From: WS-2 sp036507005 | GTDB taxonomy: Bacteria > Eisenbacteria > RBG-16-71-46 | Length of the DNA: 64,000 bases | Reading direction: 5' to 3' | Assembly: GCA_036507005.1 (NCBI GenBank) | Contig: DASXQT010000072.1 | Location: 1 to 64,000, forward strand | Shown: positions 1 through 9,861 of the stretch, piece after piece | Numbering within the stretch: the first letter of the stretch is position 1 | Layout of the letters: every line of letters starts with the position of its first letter | Notes under the pieces: generated by a model | Told to the model about the DNA's origin: nothing | Database searches by the model: none | What the model saw: the letters and a program-made list of their open reading frames with translations, nothing else | Made by a program: the position numbers and the translations under genes

Positions 1-1
1 G

Positions 2-2134
2 GAATGCGCCCACTGCGGGACGCCCGCGCTCAAGCCCGAGCCCGCCCTGTTCTCGTTCAACAGCCCGCTCGGGGTGTGCCCGACCTGCCGCGGGTTCGGC
101 AACGTGCTCACCTTCATGCCCGACCTGATCGTGCCCGATCCCGCGCTCACCCTGCGGGAGGGGGCGATCGATCCGTGGGCGCGCTCGTGGCGCGCGATCG
201 CGTGGCCGCGACTCGAGAAGCTCGCGCGCGAGCGCCAAGTGCCGCTCGACCTGCCGTGGAGGAAGCTCACTGCCGCCCACCGGCGCCTGCTGCTCGAGGG
301 CGGCGAGGGATTCCGCGGCGCGATCCCGTTTCTCGAGCGCCTGCAGCAGAAGTCCTACAAGGCGGGCAACCGGTTCATCGTCAAGCGCTACCAGACCGCG
401 CTGCCGTGCGCGTCGTGCGCCGGCGCCCGCCTCCGGCCTGAGGCGCTGCGGGTGCGGGTGGCGGGCGCCAGCATCGCCGAGGTCGCGAGCCAGACCGTGG
501 CGGCGGCGCTCGCCTACGTGCGCGCCCTCGATTTCACGGCGCGCGAGCGCGAGATCGCGGGTCCGGTGCTCCACGAGCTCGAGTCGCGCCTCGGGTTCCT
601 CGAGCGGGTGGACCTCCACTACCTCACCCTCGACCGCCTGACGCGCACGCTCTCGGGGGGCGAGGCGCAGCGCATCGAGCTGGCGAACGCCCTGGGCGCA
701 TCGCTCTCCGACACGCTCTACGTGCTCGACGAGCCCACCGTCGGGCTCCACCCGCGTGACACCGACAAGCTGGTCGCGATCCTGAAGGAGCTGGCATCGC
801 GCGGCAACACCCTGGTGGTGGTCGAGCACGAGCCGATGCTGATGCGCGCCGCCGACTACCTGGTGGATCTCGGGCCGGGGGCGGGCGAGCAGGGCGGCCG
901 GCTGCTCTACGCCGGGCCGGGCGGCGATGCGATCTCCGGCGTGGACAGCGAGACCGCGCGCTACCTGCGCGGTGAGCTGGGGGTGAGCCGCGCGCGGACG
1001 CAGGCCCTGATCCCGAAGGACCCGCGGGCCGGAGCCGCGGCCGCGAAAACGGCGGCGCGCGCCGCCGGCGCGGGTCTGGTGCGCGAGCCGACGGAGGCTG
1101 CGCGCTACCTGGTGATCGAGGGTGCCTCGCACCACAACCTCAAGGACATCACGGTGCGGTTTCCGTTCGGCCGCCTGAGCGCCGTGACCGGGGTCTCGGG
1201 CTCGGGCAAGAGCAGCCTGGTCGAGGACGTGCTCTATCGCGCGGCGCGGCGCACGCTGGAGGGCCGCGAGGAGGAGCCCGCGGGCGAGCATCGCGCGATC
1301 CGCGGGCTCGATCAGGTGCAGCGCGTCGTGCTGGTGGACCAGTCGCCGATCGGCCGCACGCCGCGCTCGTGCCCGGTGTCCTACCTCGGCGCCTACGCCC
1401 CGCTGCGCGAGATCTTCGCCCGCCAGCCGGCGGCGCTGGCGCGCCACCTCAAGGACGGGGCGTTCTCCTTCAACGCCGCAGGGGGGCGCTGCGAGCAATG
1501 TCAGGGCGCGGGCTGGGTGACGGTCGAGATGTACTTCCTCGCCGACCTGATGGTGCCGTGCGACGAGTGCGGAGGGGCCCGCTTCCGCCGCGAGGTGCTC
1601 GAGGTGCGCTACCGCGGCGTCAACATCCGCGAGGCGCTCGACCTCACCGTGGACCAGGCCTTCGAGCACTTCGCGCGCGAGCCGCGCTTCACCCGCGCGC
1701 TCTTCATGCTGCGGCGCGTCGGCCTCGGCTACCTCCGGCTCGGCCAGCCCGCGAACCAGCTCTCGGGCGGGGAGGCGCAGCGGCTCAAGATCGCGCGCGA
1801 GCTGGCGGCGCGGGGTGCCGGGCATACGCTCTACCTGCTCGACGAGCCCACCGTGGGGCTGCACTTCGCCGACGTGCAGCGCCTGCTCGAGGTGCTCGAC
1901 GATCTGGTGGCGCGCGGCGACACCGTGATCGTGGTCGAGCACAACCTCGACGTGATCCGGAACTGCGACTGGGTGGTGGACCTCGGCCCCGAGGGGGGCG
2001 ATGCCGGCGGCGAGCTGGTGGCCGAGGGCCCGCCCGAGACCATCGCGGCATCGCGCCGGTCCTGGACCGGAAAGTTCCTGCGCGAGCGCCCGGCGGAGGC
2101 GGCGCCTTCGCCCGCCCTGCGCGGCGGAGCGTAG
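2..2134 (+). CDS. uvrA: UvrA-family excinuclease ATPase, 5'-truncated by window edge
   Basis: The reading frame is open from base 2, so the true start lies upstream; 710 residues are visible where full UvrA proteins have about 940. UvrA is the DNA-damage-sensing ATPase of nucleotide excision repair. The visible part starts in the first zinc module (ECAHCG, then CPTCRG about 20 residues on) and holds the first signature LSGGEAQR with Walker B LYVLDEPTVGLH. The second ABC module has Walker A GVSGSGKSSL, a second zinc module (CEQCQG and CDECGG), LSGGEAQR and LLDEPTVGLH. Both ATP sites have LDEPTVGLH where housekeeping UvrA usually has DEPSIGLH at the first, and GRTPRSCPVSY replaces the usual GRTPRSNPATY. 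It may therefore be a UvrA2-type paralogue. That subclass is inferred; the family is certain. Confidence 0.93.
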   Translation, partial: ECAHCGTPALKPEPALFSFNSPLGVCPTCRGFGNVLTFMPDLIVPDPALTLREGAIDPWARSWRAIAWPRLEKLARERQVPLDLPWRKLTAAHRRLLLEGGEGFRGAIPFLERLQQKSYKAGNRFIVKRYQTALPCASCAGARLRPEALRVRVAGASIAEVASQTVAAALAYVRALDFTAREREIAGPVLHELESRLGFLERVDLHYLTLDRLTRTLSGGEAQRIELANALGASLSDTLYVLDEPTVGLHPRDTDKLVAILKELASRGNTLVVVEHEPMLMRAADYLVDLGPGAGEQGGRLLYAGPGGDAISGVDSETARYLRGELGVSRARTQALIPKDPRAGAAAAKTAARAAGAGLVREPTEAARYLVIEGASHHNLKDITVRFPFGRLSAVTGVSGSGKSSLVEDVLYRAARRTLEGREEEPAGEHRAIRGLDQVQRVVLVDQSPIGRTPRSCPVSYLGAYAPLREIFARQPAALARHLKDGAFSFNAAGGRCEQCQGAGWVTVEMYFLADLMVPCDECGGARFRREVLEVRYRGVNIREALDLTVDQAFEHFAREPRFTRALFMLRRVGLGYLRLGQPANQLSGGEAQRLKIARELAARGAGHTLYLLDEPTVGLHFADVQRLLEVLDDLVARGDTVIVVEHNLDVIRNCDWVVDLGPEGGDAGGELVAEGPPETIAASRRSWTGKFLRERPAEAAPSPALRGGA

Positions 2135-2192
2135 ACCGCCGGGGCGCAAGCGGCGCCCGATCGGGTCGAGCGCGCCCCGTGACAGATGATGC

Positions 2193-2212
2193 AACTGTCC
2201 CCGGGGACAGTT
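2193..2212. promoter_or_regulatory. Perfect 20-bp palindrome upstream of rtcB
   Basis: AACTGTCCCCGGGGACAGTT reads identically on both strands. It lies between the uvrA stop and the rtcB start, about 40 bases before the rtcB ATG. A perfect 20-bp dyad could be an operator or a REP-like repeat; only one copy was noticed in this window. Confidence 0.45.
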
Positions 2213-2252
2213 CGATTTGAAACGCGCGGCGCCCGCGCGCACACTCGCCGGC

Positions 2253-3704
2253 ATGAGCGCGGTCACGTTCGCCGGCGTGGTGCAGCTCGACGAGTTCCGC
2301 TGGATGCTGCCGAAGGAGGGCGGCATGCGGGTTCCCGGCGTGCTGATCGCCGACCGGCCGCTGCTCGAGAAGATGCTCAGCGACCGCACCCCCGACCAGG
2401 TCCGGAACGCCGCCCACCTGCCCGGGATCCTCGAGGCCTCGATCGCGATGCCCGACGCGCACTGGGGCTACGGGCTGCCGGTGGGGGGCGTGGTGGCGAC
2501 CGACCCCGAGGAGGGCGTGGTGTCGCCCGGGGCGGTGGGATACGACATCGGCTGCGGCGTGCGGCTGATGACCAGCCGCCTCACGCGCGGCGAGCTCGCG
2601 GACAAGGTGGACGCGCTGGCGGACGCGCTCTACCGCGAGGTGCCGTGCGGGGTGGGCTCCTCGGGAGCGGTGCGGGTCGCCAAGGGCGATCTCGACCGCG
2701 TGCTGCGCGAGGGCGCGGGCTGGGCGGTGCGGCGCGGCATGGGATGGGCGAGCGACCTCGAGCACTGCGAGGAGGGCGGCGTGCTCGCCGGGGCCGAGAC
2801 CGAGGCGGTGAGCGAGGGCGCGCATCAGCGCGGCCGCGACCAGCTCGGCACGCTCGGCTCCGGGAACCATTTCCTCGAGGTGCAGGAGGTCGAGGAAGTC
2901 TACGACGAGGCGGCGGCAGCTTCCCTCGGGCTCACGCCCGGCACGGTCACGGTCATGATCCACTGCGGATCGCGCGGCCTCGGCCACCAGGTGTGCACCG
3001 ACTACGTGCGCGAGGTCTCGCACCGGCTCGCGGGCTGGGGCATCGCGCTCCCCGACCGCCAGCTCGCGTGCGCGCCGATCGCCTCGCCCGAAGGCGAGCG
3101 CTACCTGGGCGCGATGCGCGCGGCCGCCAACTTCGCGTGGGCCAACCGCCAGTGCATCGCCCATGGCGTGCGCCGCGCGTTCGAGAGCGTTCTGCGCCGC
3201 AGCGCCGAGTCGCTGGGGCTCGCGCTGGTCTACGACGTCGCGCACAACATCGCCAAGTTCGAGAGCCACGCGGTCTCGTCCGGCACGGTGCGCTGCCTGG
3301 TGCACCGCAAGGGCGCGACCCGCGCCTTCCCGCCCGGTCACCCCGACGTCCCCGCGGCCTATCGCGCGCTCGGACAGCCGGTGCTGGTGCCGGGCGACAT
3401 GGGCCGCTACTCGTTCGTGCTGCTCGGCAGCCCGGGCTCGATGAAGCACGCCTTCGGCTCCACCTGCCACGGCGCGGGCCGCCAGATGAGCCGCACCCAG
3501 GCGGTGCGCGAGACCCGCGGCCGCGACCTGGTCGAGGAGCTGCGCAGGATCGGCGTGGTGGTGCGCTACGAGGGGCGCGACACGCTGCGCGAGGAGGCCA
3601 GCGAGGCCTACAAGGACGCGGCGCAGGTGGTGCGGGTGTGCGAGGGTGCCGGGCTCTCGCGCCCGGTGGCGAAGCTGCGGCCGTTCGTGGTGGTGAAGGG
3701 GTAG
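2253..3704 (+). CDS. rtcB: RtcB family tRNA-splicing/RNA-repair ligase
   Basis: RtcB joins RNA 2',3'-cyclic phosphate (or 3'-phosphate) ends to 5'-OH ends with GTP and Mn2+. At 483 aa it has the usual length. The metal-binding motif DIGCGVR is present (D98, Cys101), followed by LGSGNHFLEVQ and HCGSRGLGHQ. The guanylated histidine is His406 in STCHGAGRQMSR. An in-frame ATG 36 bases upstream also exists, but the chosen ATG begins MSAVTFAGVV, which suits the family N-terminus better. No archease or RtcR regulator gene is next to it. A TPR gene follows after 2 bases and is probably co-transcribed. All catalytic residues I can place are intact. Confidence 0.95.
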   Translation: MSAVTFAGVVQLDEFRWMLPKEGGMRVPGVLIADRPLLEKMLSDRTPDQVRNAAHLPGILEASIAMPDAHWGYGLPVGGVVATDPEEGVVSPGAVGYDIGCGVRLMTSRLTRGELADKVDALADALYREVPCGVGSSGAVRVAKGDLDRVLREGAGWAVRRGMGWASDLEHCEEGGVLAGAETEAVSEGAHQRGRDQLGTLGSGNHFLEVQEVEEVYDEAAAASLGLTPGTVTVMIHCGSRGLGHQVCTDYVREVSHRLAGWGIALPDRQLACAPIASPEGERYLGAMRAAANFAWANRQCIAHGVRRAFESVLRRSAESLGLALVYDVAHNIAKFESHAVSSGTVRCLVHRKGATRAFPPGHPDVPAAYRALGQPVLVPGDMGRYSFVLLGSPGSMKHAFGSTCHGAGRQMSRTQAVRETRGRDLVEELRRIGVVVRYEGRDTLREEASEAYKDAAQVVRVCEGAGLSRPVAKLRPFVVVKG

Positions 3705-3706
3705 CG

Positions 3707-4429
3707 GTGGGAGGGGGATTCCGGTTCCGCGCGCGGCGGCGCCCCGAAGGGGTGCCGGTCACCGCGGACGAGGCGGAGCGGATCATTCGCGGGAAGGTGG
3801 CGGACCAGCCGCCCGGGTCCCGGGAGCATCGCGAGGCGCTGTGGGAGCTGATGCGCTTCCTCGGCGTCACGGGCCGCCCGGCGGAGGGCCTCGCGATCCT
3901 CGACGGGCTGCTCGCCGGCACGGCGGATCTGGAAGAGCGGGCCGGGATCATCCTCGCGATCGGGCAGCTCCTGGAGCGGATGGGAGACTACGCGAGCGCG
4001 CTCGCGGCCTACTCGCGCGGCGTCGCGCTCGAGCCCATCGGGCCTTCGGTCTCCTACCTCCTCCACAACAACCTCGGCTACTGCCTGAACCAGCTCGGCC
4101 GGCACGCGGAGGCCGAGCGCTGGTGCCGGGCGGCGATCGAGATCGATCCGCTGCGCCACAACGCGCACAAGAACCTCGGGCTCGCGTGCCAGGGGCAGGG
4201 CCGCTACGGGGAGGCGGCGCGCTCGCTCATCCAGGCCGTGCGTTGCGAGGCCGGCGATCCGCGCGCTCTCGAGCACCTCCAGGAGCTGGCGGAGGCGCAT
4301 CCGGAGACCGTGGAGGAGATCCCCGACCTGCACGAGCAGCTGAAGGCGTGCGCGGCCGCCGTGGCGGCGGCCCGGCTCGCGCCCAGGCAGCTTCTCTCCG
4401 GAGGGTCGCCGGAGCCTCGATCGAGCTAG
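3707..4429 (+). CDS. Tetratricopeptide-repeat protein downstream of rtcB
   Basis: A 240-aa soluble protein with no signal peptide or membrane segment. Residues from about 75 on contain TPR-like helix pairs, for example YASALAAYSRGVALEPIGP, then NNLGYCLNQLGRHAEAERW and NLGLACQGQGRYGEAARS. TPRs are protein-interaction scaffolds, and no enzymatic motif is seen. The GTG start is 2 bases after the rtcB stop with a purine-rich AAGGGG just upstream; a second in-frame GTG lies 45 bases downstream. The spacing suggests translational coupling to the RNA ligase, so a role as a partner of RtcB is possible but only inferred from position. It converges on the lipoprotein gene beyond it. Confidence 0.75.
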   Translation: MGGGFRFRARRRPEGVPVTADEAERIIRGKVADQPPGSREHREALWELMRFLGVTGRPAEGLAILDGLLAGTADLEERAGIILAIGQLLERMGDYASALAAYSRGVALEPIGPSVSYLLHNNLGYCLNQLGRHAEAERWCRAAIEIDPLRHNAHKNLGLACQGQGRYGEAARSLIQAVRCEAGDPRALEHLQELAEAHPETVEEIPDLHEQLKACAAAVAAARLAPRQLLSGGSPEPRSS

Positions 4430-4445
4430 TGGATTCGCCGCACCG

Positions 4446-5267
4446 TCAGAACCGGTACGTGACCTCGAACGCGAGCTGGGTGTAACCGGTCGCGGGGAAG
4501 AGGTCGTTGCGGAAGCCTTCGAACGTTTTGTCGCCGTACGCGCGCACGCCGCTGGTGAGGTTCAGCCCGGAGTGGAAGTGCCGCGACTGGATCAACGACA
4601 GGCCCGCGCCGCCGTAGATCGCGAAGTAGTCGAGGTAGTCGTCCTCGATGGTCTTCGGGTGGCCATCCGCGATCACGTTGACCGGCTTGCGAAAGTTCCA
4701 GAACAGCGTGCCGAAGCGCATGCCAACCAGCGGATAGACCCCGAGGAACGTGTGGGGCGGCGTGAGGTAGTAGCGCGCCGACAAATCGGCCGCCAGCTCG
4801 AGCTCGTCCTTCAGACCCTGACCCGCGAGGCTCGTCGCGCTCAGGTTGGGGGACAGCACGAGAAGGCCGAGGTCGAGGCGCCAGCGCTCGCCGACGAACG
4901 CGCCGAGGTCGAGCCCGCCGAGGCCGAAGCCCTCGAACTCGTGGCCGCCCAGGCTGCCGCCTCCGGTCACGATGCCGATCACCGGGGCCAGATCGCCGGA
5001 GCCCGAATCCGGAGAACGGGACGAGGAATCGAGCTCGTCCGTTTCCACCGTGACGGTCCCCTCGCCGCCGGAATAGGTCGGAACCTGGTCGCCGACATCG
5101 GGGCGCTTCCGCTTCGGCTTCTGGGTGGAATCCGCCGCCGCGCGCGCCGCCCCGGAGAGCGTGGCGCTCCCACCGTAGCGTTCGGGGGGCGAGCCGCCGA
5201 CGAGCGCGCAGCCGCCCGCGGCCAGCGCGAGGAGGAGCAACGCGACGAAGAAGGTTGGGCGGGTCAC
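4446..5267 (-). CDS. Outer-membrane lipoprotein with probable beta-barrel domain, function unknown
   Basis: 273 aa. The N-terminus VTRPTFFVALLLLALAAGGC is a type II signal peptide, so the protein is lipidated at Cys20. A low-complexity, charged and Ser-rich stretch follows (about residues 45-95). The rest alternates hydrophobic and polar residues in strand-like fashion and ends in YRF, a C-terminal aromatic typical of Gram-negative barrel proteins. The GTG start is chosen because a GGAGG sits 6 bases upstream and the signal peptide begins there. A promoter-like TTGCGA-N17-TAGGGT lies about 35 bases upstream. No family was recognised. Confidence 0.75.
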   Translation of the reverse strand: MTRPTFFVALLLLALAAGGCALVGGSPPERYGGSATLSGAARAAADSTQKPKRKRPDVGDQVPTYSGGEGTVTVETDELDSSSRSPDSGSGDLAPVIGIVTGGGSLGGHEFEGFGLGGLDLGAFVGERWRLDLGLLVLSPNLSATSLAGQGLKDELELAADLSARYYLTPPHTFLGVYPLVGMRFGTLFWNFRKPVNVIADGHPKTIEDDYLDYFAIYGGAGLSLIQSRHFHSGLNLTSGVRAYGDKTFEGFRNDLFPATGYTQLAFEVTYRF

Positions 5268-5299
5268 TGCGGCCTCCGTGACAAGGGGAAAGCGTGTGA

Positions 5300-5328
5300 A
5301 CCCTACGCCCGGTTCCCGCGCTTCGCAA
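5300..5328 (-). promoter_or_regulatory. Putative sigma-70-type promoter of the 4446-5267 lipoprotein
   Basis: On the minus strand, -35 TTGCGA, a 17-base spacer and -10 TAGGGT end 33 bases before the GTG start. It is the same arrangement as other promoter-like pairs in this window. Confidence 0.5.
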
Positions 5329-5373
5329 CCTCGGCGCGCGTCGGCGCCGCGCGGTGGTGGCCGCGCGCCGCCG

Positions 5374-6282
5374 TCAGGGCGCTCCCGCCAGCTCCGCGGG
5401 CAGCGGGCGCTCGCGCGCCAGCGTCGCGGCCTCGGTCGCGCCCAGCACGCCGTCCTCCACCACGATCCCGCGCAGCAGCGCCATCGGGACCAGCTCGAAG
5501 TAGACGTTGCGCGGCTGGACGCCCGGCGCGGGAGAATCCCACACCTCGCCGGGCGGCATCTCCACGATGCGCAGCGCCGGCGTGGCGGCGGGCAGGAACT
5601 TGCGCCGCCCGGGGAGCGCGTAGCACGGCACCGAGTGCTCGCGCGCGGCGAGCGCGGCCGCCAGCGAGCCGACCTTGTTGACCACGCCCGCCTCGGTGGC
5701 GGCATCCGCCCCGAGCCACACCATCGCGGCGTGGGTGAGGAGGAGCGGGAGCGCAGCGTCCACCACCAGCCACACCGGGATGCCGGCGGCGGCGAGGGAG
5801 GCGGCCAGCACCCGGCCCTCGAGCCGCGGCCGCGCCTCGGCGACCAGCGCGCGCGGCGCGCGCCCGGCGCGCTGCGCTTCGAGGAACGCGGCGTGCACGC
5901 TCGCGCTCGCGGAGAGCGTCGCGATCCAGCCGCCGCGCTCGGTCACCAGCGCCGCCGCGGTGCGTGCCACCGCCTCGCGCGCCGCGCCGAGATCGCGGCG
6001 CTCGCTTTCGCACGCCTCGGCGAGCCGCGCGCGCAGGTCGACGGGCCGGTCGCCGCGCGGAAGGCCGGCGTCCGCCACCGCGAGCGCGCGCGCCGCGAGC
6101 TGGTGGACGATCGCCATCGTGGGCTGGGCGGCCTGCGCGGCGCGCAGCCAGGCGAGGAGCGCGGCGCGCAGCTCCGGCGCCGCGGGCGAGGTGTCGGTCG
6201 CGATCCAGCGCTCGAGGTCGGCGAGGAAACCGAGCGCGAGCTCGCTCGAGCCCGATTCGCGGTCCGCGGTCCAGCCGCTCAT
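5374..6282 (-). CDS. eIF2B alpha/beta/delta-like sugar-phosphate isomerase family protein
   Basis: 302 aa, cytoplasmic. The C-terminal half matches the eIF2B/MtnA/ribose-1,5-bisphosphate isomerase superfamily: LLLTHAAMVWLGADAATEAGVVNKVGS, then a stretch ending VPCYALPGRRKF, then FELVP. In bacteria and archaea these proteins isomerise phosphorylated aldoses (methylthioribose-1-P or ribose-1,5-bisP). The N-terminal helical part is weakly conserved. The substrate cannot be told from sequence, and no MTA-salvage gene is adjacent. Its ATG overlaps the stop of the upstream cytochrome b gene (ATGA), so the two are translationally coupled. I am confident of the superfamily and unsure of the reaction. 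Confidence 0.8.
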   Translation of the reverse strand: MSGWTADRESGSSELALGFLADLERWIATDTSPAAPELRAALLAWLRAAQAAQPTMAIVHQLAARALAVADAGLPRGDRPVDLRARLAEACESERRDLGAAREAVARTAAALVTERGGWIATLSASASVHAAFLEAQRAGRAPRALVAEARPRLEGRVLAASLAAAGIPVWLVVDAALPLLLTHAAMVWLGADAATEAGVVNKVGSLAAALAAREHSVPCYALPGRRKFLPAATPALRIVEMPPGEVWDSPAPGVQPRNVYFELVPMALLRGIVVEDGVLGATEAATLARERPLPAELAGAP

Positions 6283-6914
6283 CGCCGCTCCGCCGCGGCG
6301 CCCGCGAACGCCAGCAGCGTCGCGACCCCGAGCGCGGCGAGGGTCACGGAGAGCGCGCCGCCCGCGATCCGGAACCCGCGCCGCGCGCCCGCCGTGCGGG
6401 CGAGCCCCCAGCGATTCGCGAAGCAGGGAAGCCCGTTCCCGAGGTGCCAGGCGGCGAGGCTCACGCCGATCGCGTGGAACGCGAGCCCGCCCGCCCCGCT
6501 CACCTGGCGGCGCATGACGTCCCAGAGGTCGGCGTGCTTCACCAGGACGTCGGGGGAGAGGCGCGTGGACCACACGTGGTAGATCAGGTAGGGGAGCAGG
6601 AGCACGCCGGTCGCGCGCTGCACGATCTCGCGCCGGCTCGGCGCGAAGGGGCTGCCGGGCTCCGGCAGCTCGGTCGCGATCAGCACGCCGATCACGGTGT
6701 GGACGGCGAGCGGGAGCGCGATCCCCACGAGTTCGATCGCGGCGAGCATCGGCAGCCCGCCGATCGCCGCGGCCGCCCGCCGGAAGCTCTCCGGGCCCGC
6801 GAGGGCGAAGGCGTTGACCGCCAGGTGCTGGAGCAGGAACACGCCGAGCGGGAGCACGCCGGTGAAGGAATGCAGCCGCCGCAGCGGCTCGGGCGTTCGA
6901 TCTGGGATTCGCAT
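6279..6914 (-). CDS. Succinate dehydrogenase/fumarate reductase cytochrome b558-type subunit (SdhC-like), orphan
   Basis: 211 aa, with about five hydrophobic helices. The first helix region reads LRRLHSFTGVLPLGVFLLQH, characteristic of the di-haem b558 family that anchors SdhA/SdhB and passes electrons to or from quinone. Candidate haem-ligand histidines are H15 and H30 in that segment, one in LPLAVHT, one in LIYHVW and one in AFHAIG. sdhA and sdhB, which normally follow directly, are absent from the flanks: the next gene, overlapping by ATGA, is an eIF2B-like isomerase. The catalytic subunits may lie elsewhere, or the cytochrome may serve another partner. Confidence 0.85.
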   Translation of the reverse strand: MRIPDRTPEPLRRLHSFTGVLPLGVFLLQHLAVNAFALAGPESFRRAAAAIGGLPMLAAIELVGIALPLAVHTVIGVLIATELPEPGSPFAPSRREIVQRATGVLLLPYLIYHVWSTRLSPDVLVKHADLWDVMRRQVSGAGGLAFHAIGVSLAAWHLGNGLPCFANRWGLARTAGARRGFRIAGGALSVTLAALGVATLLAFAGAAAERR

Positions 6915-6928
6915 CGGCTCGCGAGCCG
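6915..6928. promoter_or_regulatory. 14-bp perfect palindrome abutting the sdhC-like start codon
   Basis: CGGCTCGCGAGCCG directly precedes the ATG of the cytochrome gene on the minus strand and would fold over the ribosome-binding region. No Shine-Dalgarno sequence is visible otherwise. It could be an operator or a translational hairpin. Confidence 0.4.
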
Positions 6929-6930
6929 GC

Positions 6931-6959
6931 ACACTAGCGCAGGGGGACGGCCGCTCCAA
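6931..6959 (-). promoter_or_regulatory. Putative promoter of the sdhC-like/isomerase pair
   Basis: Minus-strand -35 TTGGAG, a 17-base spacer and -10 TAGTGT lie 17 bases before the ATG. The leader would be very short. Confidence 0.5.
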
Positions 6960-7001
6960 GAACGGCGCCTGCAAGCGGCGCCGGCGCCGCCGGGGCCCCG
7001 G

Positions 7002-7030
7002 TTGGCAGCCTCGGGGCGCTGTGCTAACTT
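7002..7030 (+). promoter_or_regulatory. Putative promoter of the radical-SAM gene
   Basis: -35 TTGGCA, a 17-base spacer and -10 TAACTT. It is divergent from the sdhC-like promoter and is the only good promoter-like pair before the radical-SAM/rng group. Confidence 0.5.
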
Positions 7031-7163
7031 CCCCTCTGCCAAGTGCATGTCCCTGTCGGGACGCCGTTGCGAACGCGACGGGCCGATGCGGCCACTTCCA
7101 CCGTCCGCCCGTCCCGCGCGCCGCGCCCCGACCGCGTCCTACCACGCGGAAACCGAAATCCCC

Positions 7164-9824
<2,661 letters not shown>

Positions 9825-9861
9825 GAAGGAGCGTCCCGCGGGGGCCGAGAAGGACGCCTCC

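Noticed and set aside
1785..3470. Long open frame on the minus strand across uvrA and rtcB
   Set aside because: It lies antisense to well-supported genes; its residues are Arg/His/Ala-rich with no motif. High GC makes long antisense frames common.
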